The translations under genes and the position numbers were made by a program. A stretch of DNA of 64,000 nt from CAWACP01 sp963780655. GTDB taxonomy: Bacteria; Acidobacteriota; Terriglobia; Bryobacterales; Bryobacteraceae. The notes beneath the pieces were generated by a model that made no database searches, had not been told where the DNA came from, and saw only the letters and a list, made by a program, of their open reading frames with translations. Shown piece by piece: positions 45,284 to 54,142 of the stretch. Within the stretch, counting starts at the first letter, position 1. Each line of letters opens with the position of its first letter. The DNA is taken from assembly GCA_963780655.1 (NCBI GenBank), contig CAWACP010000004.1:496001-560000 (forward strand). Reading direction: 5' to 3'.

Positions 45284-45787
45284 TCATGGCTTGGGCGCGC
45301 GCCTGGGGGCAGGGAGAGCGTTGGTTCTGCCCTGCTCGGCCGGCTTGATGAAGTGCACGTCGTCACGTCCGGCTAAAGTTTCCGCCGCGGACAGAGGAAT
45401 CCACGCCCGGACCGACTTGTATTGCGGGAATGCCGACTCCACACGACCGCCCAGCGCGCGGATCCGCGACAGTAAGTCATTGTTAACATCTGCATCGATG
45501 TCCACATGGATGAGACCGTCCGCCGACTTTTCCAGAACGGCAGGCCGAAACGATTTAGGGAGTCCCGGAGCAATTGGCCTTCCGGCTGCCAGCCTGGCGT
45601 TGTAGAGAATCTGCGAATCTATCTTCCGCTGGGCCGGAGTTCGGTTTTGTTTTTCCCGATGGAGCGCCTGGATCTCGGCCGCGCCGGCCGCCGGAGCAGA
45701 GTCCTGCGCAAGCGCCGGCACGAGCGACGCCAACGAGAGGAAGATGAAGCCCAGCCTGTTCCGAAGGCCTTGAACGTTTTCCCTCGT
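45284..45787 (-). pseudogene. Truncated copy of the S8-like protease N-terminal region
   Basis: The translation matches the first ~165 residues of the protease at 45813-49364 closely (KIDSQILYNARLAAGRP, HVDIDADVNNDLLS, ALGGRVESAFPQYKSVRAW). The aligned start codon is ACG instead of ATG (45785-45787), and the frame ends before the peptidase domain. It is therefore a non-functional partial duplication unless another start is used. Confidence 0.85.
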
Positions 45788-45812
45788 CGAGAGCCTCCCT
45801 TGTAAGCTTAGC

Positions 45813-48800
45813 CTAAGGGCGCGGCGCCGGGTTGCAACTGCCGCAGAAGGTTCCACCGCCAAAGTTGGCGCTGCAGGTGTTCGCGAGCTGGGCGTACTCC
45901 GCGGCGCTCAGCGTGGACGACACAAACGGCTGGTTGACAGCGTTATAAGTGTTTGTGTTCCCCACCGCCTGCAGAGAGGTGAGATAAGCGACCATCCCGT
46001 TTGCCAGGCTTCCCTGGGTCCCTGCGCTGGCGGCGCAAGTGCCTCCGGGAGTTGTGGCTACCAGCTTGATCACCACCGAGGTATTAACGGCATTGTTTGT
46101 CAGGTCTTTGTTGACCCCCAAAGTAACAAGGGAATTGGGCGCAGCCTGGCAGGAGCAGCAGGAAACCATCTGGGCGCTCGGGAGCAGAGTGTAGACGCTC
46201 ACGCAGATGTTTCCTCCCGCGGAGGCGCCGCTGTTGGTGATGTTGACAGGCGTTTCACCGGCCGTTGGGTTGGCGGCATAGGCGATCTGCAGCGGATTGC
46301 CGATGAAGATGGTTGCCGACGCTGCGGCGCCCGGCAGGGCTTCTGTCGATGTTACCGTCGAGGTGCTGTTGATCAAATAGCCCGAGGCGGCGCCGTCGCT
46401 GGCCACATTGATAGTGAACGTACAGGCGGCCTGAGGCAAAAGCGTGGCGCCGCTCAACAGGACGAGTGTAGTGGCCGCCGCAGCGGTGATCGTGCCGCCG
46501 CCGCAGGAACCGACTAACCCGTTGGGCGTCGAGATCACCAGCCCGGCCGGCAATGTGTCGGAGAAATGAAGCGCATCCAGCGTCACGACGTGATTCGGAT
46601 TCATGAGCGTGAAAGTCAAAGTGGTTGACCCCCCCGATCCGATGCTCAACTCGCCGAATACCTTGCTCAGGTTCGGCGGCGTGGCGACGTACACCCTGGC
46701 GGTCGATGTGTTCCCGACGCCGCCGTTTGAGGAAGTCACCTGGACTGAATTGTCATAGATACCTTCGGGAGCGGTAACCGATGCGCTGACGGTACAGTTG
46801 CCCAGGGGCGCAATCGAGGCAAAGGAGAGGCTGATGGTTCCCGCACTCGCGGCCGCGGTTCCACCGATGCAGTTGGAGGTTAAACCGCTGGGACTGGCCA
46901 CCACAAGGCCGCTGGGCAGCGAGTCGATGAAGGCAACCCCCAGCAGGGTAACCGTGCTGTTCGGGTTCGCGATGGAGAAGCTGACGGTGGTTGTGCCGCC
47001 GGGAATGAACTTATCGGGAGCGAATGTTTTGTTGATGGACGGAGGGGCAACGACGGTCACGCTGGCGTTCGCAGTATTGCCGTTTCCGAGGGGGGAGAAG
47101 ACCGTGACAGAGTTGATTTGTACCCCGGCCACGATCCCGGTCACGTTCAGGGAGAAGTTGCAGACAGCCCCAGGGGCCAGCGTCGCGCCTGTCAGGGTTA
47201 CGCTTCCCGATCCGGGCGTTGCCGCGATGGTCCCGCCACCGCAGGAGCCGGCCAGCCCGCTGGGCGACGACACGACGAGTCCGGGGGGCAGCGTATCCGT
47301 AAACCCGATGCCGGACACAGAAACGCTGTTTGCCGCCGGGTTGGTGAGGGAGAAACTCAGGGAAGTGCTGCCGAACAACGGGATGGTCGGGGCGAAGAAC
47401 GTCTTCGTTATGTTTGGGGCCGCTATAACAGCCGCAACGCCGAGGTTAGCCATAACAATGCCCGAGCCGACCGTCCTGGGCAGAAAGTTCGACACATTTA
47501 GCGAAGTGCTGTACAGGATGCTCTTGATTTGCGCTGGAGTAAGAGAGGGTTTCGCCGATTTAATCAGAGCCGCAATGCCCGCTGCATGGGGCGCGGCGGC
47601 AGAGGTGCCGAAGAACGAGGGGAACTGCGGGACTCCCGTGATAACGCCGTCAGCGGCCGTGAAGTCCACTTTGGCCAGTGTGGTTCCCCCATTGGTTCCG
47701 AACAGGAAATTGCCTGGGGTAATGGCGGTTCCGGACGGAGTAAAGAATATCTTCCGAGGTCCATCCGAGCTGAAGCTCTCTGGCGGATTTGCGGTTCCCC
47801 CTGTAAATATGCCGCCACCCGCTGTGGCCACGTCGACGGCGGCCACGGTGAAACCGCTGGCGGCGGCGTTGTGACCAAATGTATTGCCTGCCGTTCCGAT
47901 GCTGACCCTTCCGCGGCCCGTATCCAGGTGCAGAGCCCGGGTGGCGCCGGAAACCTTGACGATCACTATCTGGCTTCCGGCCACGATGCCCGCGGAGTCT
48001 TTAATTGACTCATAGGGGGGCTGGCTGCCACTCTGAGTGTTGTTCGAAAACGCTTCAACGGTTGTGCCCGTCGGATCCAGGATATAGAGGTCGTAGTCGT
48101 CGCTGGCCCCGCCATATGGATCGGACCATTGGATGGCGTAGTAGCCTCCTTTGGCCGTAAGGACCTCGTAGTTCGTAGCTCCAAAGCTGTGGATAATCCC
48201 TGTTCGGGGATCGGGAAACGACACGCTGGACCCGCTGGCGTTGAAGTCACCTTCCCAGGTTCCCGATTGACCGCTGTCCAGGTTGCCGGAATTGGCGGCG
48301 GAGGAGAAATACATCACGCCCGCAGCCGTTACGGTGTTCACAGCCTGGGCTACTGTGCCATCCTGAAATACCGGTTCATCTCCGTAGGTAACGTCGTCCA
48401 CGATGATGTTGCATCCCGCAGCCTGCAGGGCGAGGATATTGGCCGCAAACTGCCCCTCGCCGCTATTGGCTGTGGCGTAGTAAAGCTGGGCGGCAGGAGC
48501 CATCGAATAAACGACCTCCAATAAGGCCGTGCCTTCGTCCGGGCACGTTGGAGGCGAGACCATCGGCGTACTGGGGCAGGGGCCGGGACCGTCGCCGCTC
48601 TGCCCGGCAATCACCGTGACTGCCGGGAGACGGTTAGCCGCCTGCTCGTTCGCGAGAGAGGTAACGCCGTCAGACAGAACGCCGACCTTGAGACCGGCGC
48701 CGTAGATTCCGGCCGTGTGTACGAGATCGGCTCCGTGGGCTTTAACCCCATCAGTGTCGGGGCCGGGGCCGGAGCTGGAGCCGAGGTTAGGAATGGCTCC

Positions 48801-49364
48801 GCCATTGGTTCCTGGTTCCACGGCATCGACCCCCGGAAGTGCGCGGGCCAGTTGAGCCAGGATATTGGCCTGGCGCGCGCTCGGCAGCGCGATGGGGTTG
48901 GTTCTGCCGTACTCGGCCGGCTTCACGAAGTGCACGTCGTCACGTTCGGCCAGAGTTTCCGCCGCGCGCAGAGGAATCCACGCCCGGACCGACTTGTATT
49001 GGGGGAATGCCGACTCCACACGACCGCCCAGCGCGCGGATCTGCGACAGTAAGTCATTGTTAACATCTGCATCGATGTCCACATGGATGAGACCGCCCGC
49101 CGATTTTTCCAGAACGGAAGGCCGGAACGATTCACGGAGCCCCGGAGCCATTGGCCTTCCAGCTGCGAGCCTGGCGTTGTAGAGAATCTGCGAATCCATC
49201 TTCCGCTGGGCCGGAGTTCGGTTTAGTTTCTCCATGAGGAGCGCCTGGATCTGGGCCGCGCCGGCCGGAGGAATGGTGTCCTGCGCAAGCGCCGGCATAA
49301 GCGACGCAAGAGCGAGGAATATGACAACCAGCTTATTCCGAAGGGATTGAACGCTTGTACTCAT
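45813..49364 (-). CDS. Large secreted S8-like protease with DUF11 repeats and Cys-rich C-terminal domain
   Basis: 1183 residues. Signal peptide (LVVIFLALASLMPALAQ), a pro-region (~25-160), then a subtilase-like domain: Asp232 in VGVLSDGV, DEGTALLEVVYSMAPAAQLYYA where the catalytic His would be (Glu277), the DDVTYGDEP segment and Ser588 in FFGTSAAAPHAAG. Three DUF11-like beta repeats (~650-1010: FTDTLPPGLVVSSPSGL and variants) lead to a ~165-residue Cys-rich domain (VSCCSCQ, FCGSCNPAPRP) shared with the neighbour at 49416. AAGGGGG precedes the ATG. Probably exported; whether it is proteolytic with Glu in place of His is open. Confidence 0.85.
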   Translation of the reverse strand: MSTSVQSLRNKLVVIFLALASLMPALAQDTIPPAGAAQIQALLMEKLNRTPAQRKMDSQILYNARLAAGRPMAPGLRESFRPSVLEKSAGGLIHVDIDADVNNDLLSQIRALGGRVESAFPQYKSVRAWIPLRAAETLAERDDVHFVKPAEYGRTNPIALPSARQANILAQLARALPGVDAVEPGTNGGAIPNLGSSSGPGPDTDGVKAHGADLVHTAGIYGAGLKVGVLSDGVTSLANEQAANRLPAVTVIAGQSGDGPGPCPSTPMVSPPTCPDEGTALLEVVYSMAPAAQLYYATANSGEGQFAANILALQAAGCNIIVDDVTYGDEPVFQDGTVAQAVNTVTAAGVMYFSSAANSGNLDSGQSGTWEGDFNASGSSVSFPDPRTGIIHSFGATNYEVLTAKGGYYAIQWSDPYGGASDDYDLYILDPTGTTVEAFSNNTQSGSQPPYESIKDSAGIVAGSQIVIVKVSGATRALHLDTGRGRVSIGTAGNTFGHNAAASGFTVAAVDVATAGGGIFTGGTANPPESFSSDGPRKIFFTPSGTAITPGNFLFGTNGGTTLAKVDFTAADGVITGVPQFPSFFGTSAAAPHAAGIAALIKSAKPSLTPAQIKSILYSTSLNVSNFLPRTVGSGIVMANLGVAAVIAAPNITKTFFAPTIPLFGSTSLSFSLTNPAANSVSVSGIGFTDTLPPGLVVSSPSGLAGSCGGGTIAATPGSGSVTLTGATLAPGAVCNFSLNVTGIVAGVQINSVTVFSPLGNGNTANASVTVVAPPSINKTFAPDKFIPGGTTTVSFSIANPNSTVTLLGVAFIDSLPSGLVVASPSGLTSNCIGGTAAASAGTISLSFASIAPLGNCTVSASVTAPEGIYDNSVQVTSSNGGVGNTSTARVYVATPPNLSKVFGELSIGSGGSTTLTFTLMNPNHVVTLDALHFSDTLPAGLVISTPNGLVGSCGGGTITAAAATTLVLLSGATLLPQAACTFTINVASDGAASGYLINSTSTVTSTEALPGAAASATIFIGNPLQIAYAANPTAGETPVNITNSGASAGGNICVSVYTLLPSAQMVSCCSCQAAPNSLVTLGVNKDLTNNAVNTSVVIKLVATTPGGTCAASAGTQGSLANGMVAYLTSLQAVGNTNTYNAVNQPFVSSTLSAAEYAQLANTCSANFGGGTFCGSCNPAPRP

Positions 49365-49415
49365 TGAGAACCCCCTTGTGACGGCTCCGGCCCTCGGTCG
49401 TTGCCGTCTGGCCTC

Positions 49416-49976
49416 TTAATGGCGCGGCGCCGGGTTGCAACTGGAGCAGAGGCCTCCACCACCAAAGTTGGCGGTGCAGACATTCGTGAGATGGGTGTAC
49501 TCAGCGGCGCTCAGGCTGGACGGCACAAACGTCTGGTTAACAGCGTTATAAGTGTTCGTGTTTCCGACCACCTGCAGAGTGGTGAGATAAGCAACCAACC
49601 CGTTTGCCAGGGTTCCCTGGGTCCCTGCGCTGGCGGCGCAAGTGCCTCCGGGAGTTGTGGCTACCAACTTGATCACGACCGACGTATTAACAGCGGTATT
49701 GTTTGTCAAGTCTTTGTTGACCCCCAAAGTAACCAGGGAATCGGGCGCAACCTGGCAGGAGCAGCAGGAAACCATCTGGGCGCTCGGGAGCAGAGTGTAG
49801 ACGCTCACGCAGATATTTCCCCCCGCGGAGGCGCCGCTGTTGGTGATGTTGACAGGCGATTCGCCCGCCGAGGGATTGGCCGCAACGCTCACCTGGAAAG
49901 GCACGTCGGCAGTGTTTTGAGCGAAGGCGACCATCGCGAGAACGAGGATGGCCAGCACCACGGTTCGAATGTGCAT
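49416..49976 (-). CDS. Secreted stand-alone Cys-rich domain protein
   Basis: 186 residues from the ATG at 49976 with GGAGGGG upstream. The signal peptide (MHIRTVVLAILVLAMVAFAQ) is followed by a domain nearly identical to the last ~165 residues of the protease downstream (same SAGGNICVSVYTLLPSAQMV, CCSCQ, and terminal CNPAPR). The motifs do not match a family I know. Being first in the minus-strand order, it may be cotranscribed with the protease and could bind the same partner. Confidence 0.8.
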   Translation of the reverse strand: MHIRTVVLAILVLAMVAFAQNTADVPFQVSVAANPSAGESPVNITNSGASAGGNICVSVYTLLPSAQMVSCCSCQVAPDSLVTLGVNKDLTNNTAVNTSVVIKLVATTPGGTCAASAGTQGTLANGLVAYLTTLQVVGNTNTYNAVNQTFVPSSLSAAEYTHLTNVCTANFGGGGLCSSCNPAPRH

Positions 49977-50361
49977 GTAACTAGAGTCCCCTCCGCCGAA
50001 GAGGATAGTACCAGCGCTCCAGGGTTGCAATGGCCCAAAGGAAGTAATCGAAGCGCCTAAAGCCTTGCGGACCAGCGATCCGAGGGCGAGGGCGCAAAGC
50101 GCCATCAAATGCAATGAACAACGTCAGAAGCAGCCCGGGCGGGTGGTATGCGGCGAGTCGGGGAATCGTCAGGATTTGGCGCAGTCTGCGCCGTCTATCC
50201 GTCTATTATGTCGCCGCCCTCTTGCTATTCCACTGTCGAGGTGATTCTGGCGTTCCAGCAGTTGTTTGACGCGAGGTCGACACCGCAGTTTTCTGCCTCG
50301 GTGGGCCGAGATCAGTCTGAGCTTTCGCGTTTACTGCTCAACCAGTTATTAATAAAGGAAA
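49977..50361. other. Intergenic stretch between ssrA 3' end and island genes
   Basis: No supported gene. It contains the promoter region of the 49416 gene and the AT-rich TTATTAATAAAGGAAA just after the tmRNA end. Confidence 0.5.
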
Positions 50362-50714
50362 TGGAGGCGGCGGGAGTCGAACCCGCGTCCGAGAAAGCCC
50401 GCCGTGAAAAGCCTACGTGCGTGTCCGATTCGAATTTGTCGGCTGCCGCAACAAGAACCGGCGAAGTGTGCGACAGCTTAGCCCGATTGTCGTCAGCCTG
50501 CGGCTACGAGCAGAAGCCCTCGGCCCAATCCTGTGAAATGACGCCCGCTGAATGGAGTACAGGACCCCCACCCGGGGCGGCCACCTAATTAATTAGGCAG
50601 CGTATGCAAACTGCTGATTATTGGCAGTTGTTGGTTTCCGATCGTTTTACGGGAGCTCGGAACCCGGCACGCCTTTCCACAACGACTCAATCCCGTCGAA
50701 ACCGTTGCGCCCCC
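50362..50714 (-). ncRNA. ssrA: Transfer-messenger RNA (tmRNA)
   Basis: The 5' end GGGGGCGCAACGGTTTCGAC (from 50714) and the 3' end CGCCTCC-A (to 50362) pair as a seven-base acceptor stem; the T arm GGGTTCGACTCCCGCCG is present, and CCA is not encoded. The internal tag frame reads ANNQQFAYAA followed by TAA, with the resume Ala presumed before it. It rescues stalled ribosomes and marks products for proteolysis by enzymes such as Lon and Clp. The 3' end also serves as an integration target (see the repeats at 44382 and 45172). Confidence 0.95.
50363..50382 (+). repeat. attR-like ssrA 3' end
   Basis: The intact tmRNA 3' end, identical for 20 bases to 44382-44401. Confidence 0.8.
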
Positions 50715-50782
50715 TCAACCGTTTAGATGATACCATCCCGGCCAAAGTTGCGATACCGCATCCGCACCCCGGCTGCCGACGT

Positions 50783-53254
50783 TTACTCCACCGGCAACAG
50801 CACCGTGTTGCTGGAAGCGCCGTTCACTACCACCGACAAATTCAGGGTCACCCCTTTGGCAATGGAGCCATCGATTGCCAGTTCGAGCGCTTCCAGACCG
50901 TTGTAGCCGGCGGCCGCGCCCGACCATACCGGCGTCACCATGGCCCCTCCCACCGAGGCCTGCAGCGCGTCCGCCAACGGGTTCAGCGGCGACTGCGGGG
51001 CGGGGAATCCGTCGGTGAACGGGTTCTTCAGCGGACCGAAGCCCGTCCCCAGAACCGTGATTGTTTCGCCGCTGCGCGCCGGACGATCGGGCGTCACCAG
51101 CGTCTTATCCGCGTGCAGAGCCAGCGCGTAGTTTCCGTTACCCGTCGCGTTCACGAGCAGGCCCGGGGCATTCCGCGCGACGTTGAACGTAGTCTGCATC
51201 GTGCTGCCATTCTCGTTCTGGATCACCAGCTCGTAAGAGCCGGGGGCGATGTCGGACGGCAGAAGAGCGTTAATCTGCGAGGGTGACACGAACATCAGCG
51301 GAAGTATGAAATCGCCGGCCGTCACGGCGACGCCGTTCAGCGTCTGCGACAGCGGATTCTTCGGCCCAATGACGAGACTGGGCGCGAGACTATTTCCAAA
51401 AATGGAGACCAGCGAACCCGGGGCCACGTCGGCCTGCGGCGTCATGCCGGCCGCATTCTGGACGAACAGACCCAGCGTGTCGTCGGCGTTCTGCAGGTTC
51501 GCCATAATGTGGCAGGGACCCTGCAAAGAGAGGTGCACGGTCGGGTTTGTCCCGGCCACATCGCCGCTCCAGAATCCGAACCGCCAGCCTGCGCCCGCTC
51601 GCGCGGTTATCGTTACCGGCGCGCCTGCCGCATAGAATCCATTGTTCGATGACGGCGTAACGATGAAGTTCGCCGCCGCGCTGGAGGGCGAGGATAGGGC
51701 CGTCAGACGGTACTGCGCCTGGAAATTCGCCTGGACCACCGCATCCGTGCTCAACGTGATCGTATGGTCTGCCCCGCCGAGATCGGACCAGCTTGCGAAC
51801 TCATATACCGTATCAGGACCGGAGTTCTGAGTGGCCGGCGCGGTAATCCGGACGGTGGCGCCGAGTGCCCGCAAAATGCTGCATGGCGTGGTGCAGGTCT
51901 GGCCGTCCGCCTGGAGCGTCAACCCCGATGGAGAGCTGTTCAGCGTCAGCAGAGCCCGGGAACTGGCCACGGGATCGAAGGTGTAGTTCGCGTTCAATTG
52001 TATGCCGCCGTTGGGCGAGACCGGGACGGTGAACTGCTGCACTCGCGCACCGCCGTTCGACCAGCTCTGGAAATCCCAAACCTTGCCATTCGCGTCCCTC
52101 TGCTGCGCCGGAGCGGCCAGAGTGTGGACGCTGTTCACTGCCCAGTATCCGCCGCCGAGCTGGTTCGCGCCGTCCACGTTCAGCATCAGATCGATGGGCG
52201 ACGTGGAGAGCGAGACGATCATCGCCGGCATGAAATTCGCCGTGACCACCGCGGGAGGACCGAGCTCGGGCGTCACCGAGCCGTTCACCACCGGACCGCT
52301 GAATCCGGTGAATGCCCACATGTTGTTGTTGCCGTCACGCTGGGGCGTCTTTACCACGACCGTGTGCGTGGAGCCGGGCAGAAAATCGAAGTCTCCCAGA
52401 CACAGCCCGGCTATCTCGGGCGCCGGTGTTGCAAGGGTTTCGTTGTCGGCGCATGCCGATGTCCCGGTTGCGTTCGGTTCGCGTATTGTTGACGTCGGGT
52501 TGTGGTCCACTATCACGCTGAGCCCCGGGGGGTTGGTCAGGAACCGCACCCGCGCCGCCAGGGTAAACAGCGGCTGCACCACGGTAGGTCCGTTCACCGG
52601 AATAGCAGCGGAGGCGGCAGTGCTGGCAAGAAGTCCATTTACCCGCCACCCGGTGAAGAGCCAGCCCGGGAATGCCTGGGCGCTCATGGGCACGGCGGAT
52701 GGAACCGGCACGAACTGAACAGTGTTGCTCCAGTAGCAGGCGCCCTGACCGATTGCCGCATTCACCACGCCAGGCGGCGCGTCTCCGGGCGCCAGCGGAG
52801 GCGGGTTCGGGGTCTGGCTGCACGAATAAGGAAACGTCGGAGTGTCGAAATATTCCAGAATCACCGGGCAATTCAGTGTGAAGTTCGCGGTAATGGTCAT
52901 GGAAGCCGTCGCTACCACGGTGACTGTGTTCGAGACTTCCGTCAGCACCTGTGGAGAGGGAAGGGTGAATCCCGCGAACGTGCGGTAACACGCCGGCAGA
53001 TTCACATATTGGCCGGTTACCGGGATGCTGAGGACCTCTGTAGGGCGGTCGGAAAAGCCCTGCAGCAAGTGCTCGCTTCCCACCTTCCACGTGAAGATCG
53101 CGGTGCCCGTGTACATCATGCCGTCGACGAAGAATGTGGCTCCCGCATCGCTGGCCGCGACCGTGACAAATGCATTGTTCGGCGATGCATTGCCCTGGGC
53201 CTGAACCGACGCCAAACCGGCTACCGCCAGCGCGAAGATGGCTAAACCACGCAT
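50783..53254 (-). CDS. Large secreted beta-rich protein with TIGR03437 domain
   Basis: 823 residues from the ATG at 53254 (GGAGG ten bases upstream); signal peptide MRGLAIFALAVAGLASVQA. The body has repeated modules with VTANF endings and WSNGG/WSDLGGADHTI motifs, like the beta-repeat (DUF/InlB B-type) modules of secreted surface proteins. The C-terminal ~220 residues are a TIGR03437 domain (VAPGSLVSIFGNSLAPS, FVSPSQINALLPSDI, TVLGTGFGPL). The substrate or partner is unknown. It is transcribed towards ssrA. Confidence 0.85.
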   Translation of the reverse strand: MRGLAIFALAVAGLASVQAQGNASPNNAFVTVAASDAGATFFVDGMMYTGTAIFTWKVGSEHLLQGFSDRPTEVLSIPVTGQYVNLPACYRTFAGFTLPSPQVLTEVSNTVTVVATASMTITANFTLNCPVILEYFDTPTFPYSCSQTPNPPPLAPGDAPPGVVNAAIGQGACYWSNTVQFVPVPSAVPMSAQAFPGWLFTGWRVNGLLASTAASAAIPVNGPTVVQPLFTLAARVRFLTNPPGLSVIVDHNPTSTIREPNATGTSACADNETLATPAPEIAGLCLGDFDFLPGSTHTVVVKTPQRDGNNNMWAFTGFSGPVVNGSVTPELGPPAVVTANFMPAMIVSLSTSPIDLMLNVDGANQLGGGYWAVNSVHTLAAPAQQRDANGKVWDFQSWSNGGARVQQFTVPVSPNGGIQLNANYTFDPVASSRALLTLNSSPSGLTLQADGQTCTTPCSILRALGATVRITAPATQNSGPDTVYEFASWSDLGGADHTITLSTDAVVQANFQAQYRLTALSSPSSAAANFIVTPSSNNGFYAAGAPVTITARAGAGWRFGFWSGDVAGTNPTVHLSLQGPCHIMANLQNADDTLGLFVQNAAGMTPQADVAPGSLVSIFGNSLAPSLVIGPKNPLSQTLNGVAVTAGDFILPLMFVSPSQINALLPSDIAPGSYELVIQNENGSTMQTTFNVARNAPGLLVNATGNGNYALALHADKTLVTPDRPARSGETITVLGTGFGPLKNPFTDGFPAPQSPLNPLADALQASVGGAMVTPVWSGAAAGYNGLEALELAIDGSIAKGVTLNLSVVVNGASSNTVLLPVE

Positions 53255-53419
53255 AGACCAACGACCTCCGGACGCACGTTTGTACGCCACGTATGAGATC
53301 GTCCATTCGGAGAGGGCTCTTTAGCGGGGCGTTCACCGGCTGGAAACCCATGCAAATCCCTGATGGCTTTCCAGGGCGAAACCATATGGCCCCGGGCGCC
53401 GTTATCCTGTAGAGGACCC

Positions 53420-54094
53420 ATGGCAACCTGTAAGGCCGTTCCCTGTTTTCCCGCCGCGCTTGCGGTCGCGGTAGTGCTGTCCACCCCTCTGCTTCGCGCA
53501 TCCGACGAGCGGTTGCCCATTGGGCGTACCTCTGACGAGACTCTCGAAATCAGCGGCAATCTGCTGATGGACAAGGCCGAGATCGCCAGGGCGATCGGCA
53601 TGCCAGGCGTCGATCTTGGCCCCGGGATCATAGTGGTGCGAGTGACCGTCAGGCCGCTCACTGACAAGCCCGTGAAGATCTGGCTGGATGATTTCAAACT
53701 GATTTCCGATAAAGACGGCCAGCGCTGCGCGCCTTTCCAGCCCAGCCAGCTTGCCGGGTCCGCCGTCATGGTGGTGAAGGACACGGGCGGAGGCAGCCGG
53801 GTGGGCAGGATGAGCCCCGGCCTCGGCCCCATCACGATGGGCAGGGCGCCGGGTGTAGGCAACGGCGCGGACCAGAACCAGGCCGTTGCGGAGATTAAGG
53901 ACAATGCCGACGCCAAACCCAACCCTGTGCTGGCTGCTCTGCGCGAGAAGGCGCTGCCGGAGAAGACCATCGGCGAAACGGTAACGGGTCTGCTTTACTT
54001 CGAGATCGAGGGCAAAGTGAAACCGAAGAACCTGGAACTGTTTTACAAGACCGAGGCCGGAAAGCTCGGTCTGCGCTTCACGGTAGAGCATTAG
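53420..54094 (+). CDS. Exported hypothetical protein
   Basis: 224 residues; ATG at 53420 with AGAGGA just upstream. Signal peptide (VPCFPAALAVAVVLSTPLLRA). The mature part has a beta-rich first half (VVRVTVRPLTDKPVKIWLDDFKLISDKDGQRCAPFQPSQLAGS) and ends TVTGLLYFEIEGKVKPKNLELFYKTEAGKLGLRF, a pattern of small secreted DUF4352-like beta proteins. No catalytic motif. Possibly cotranscribed with the following two genes (48-base gap). Confidence 0.75.
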   Translation: MATCKAVPCFPAALAVAVVLSTPLLRASDERLPIGRTSDETLEISGNLLMDKAEIARAIGMPGVDLGPGIIVVRVTVRPLTDKPVKIWLDDFKLISDKDGQRCAPFQPSQLAGSAVMVVKDTGGGSRVGRMSPGLGPITMGRAPGVGNGADQNQAVAEIKDNADAKPNPVLAALREKALPEKTIGETVTGLLYFEIEGKVKPKNLELFYKTEAGKLGLRFTVEH

Positions 54095-54142
54095 ACGGTC
54101 CGCTACTAAAGCAGCGCGGAAAACCGGCCGATTCCTGCTCAG

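Noticed and set aside
45813..49364. Calling the large protein a normal subtilisin
   Set aside because: The His motif is replaced by DEGTA; activity cannot be assumed.
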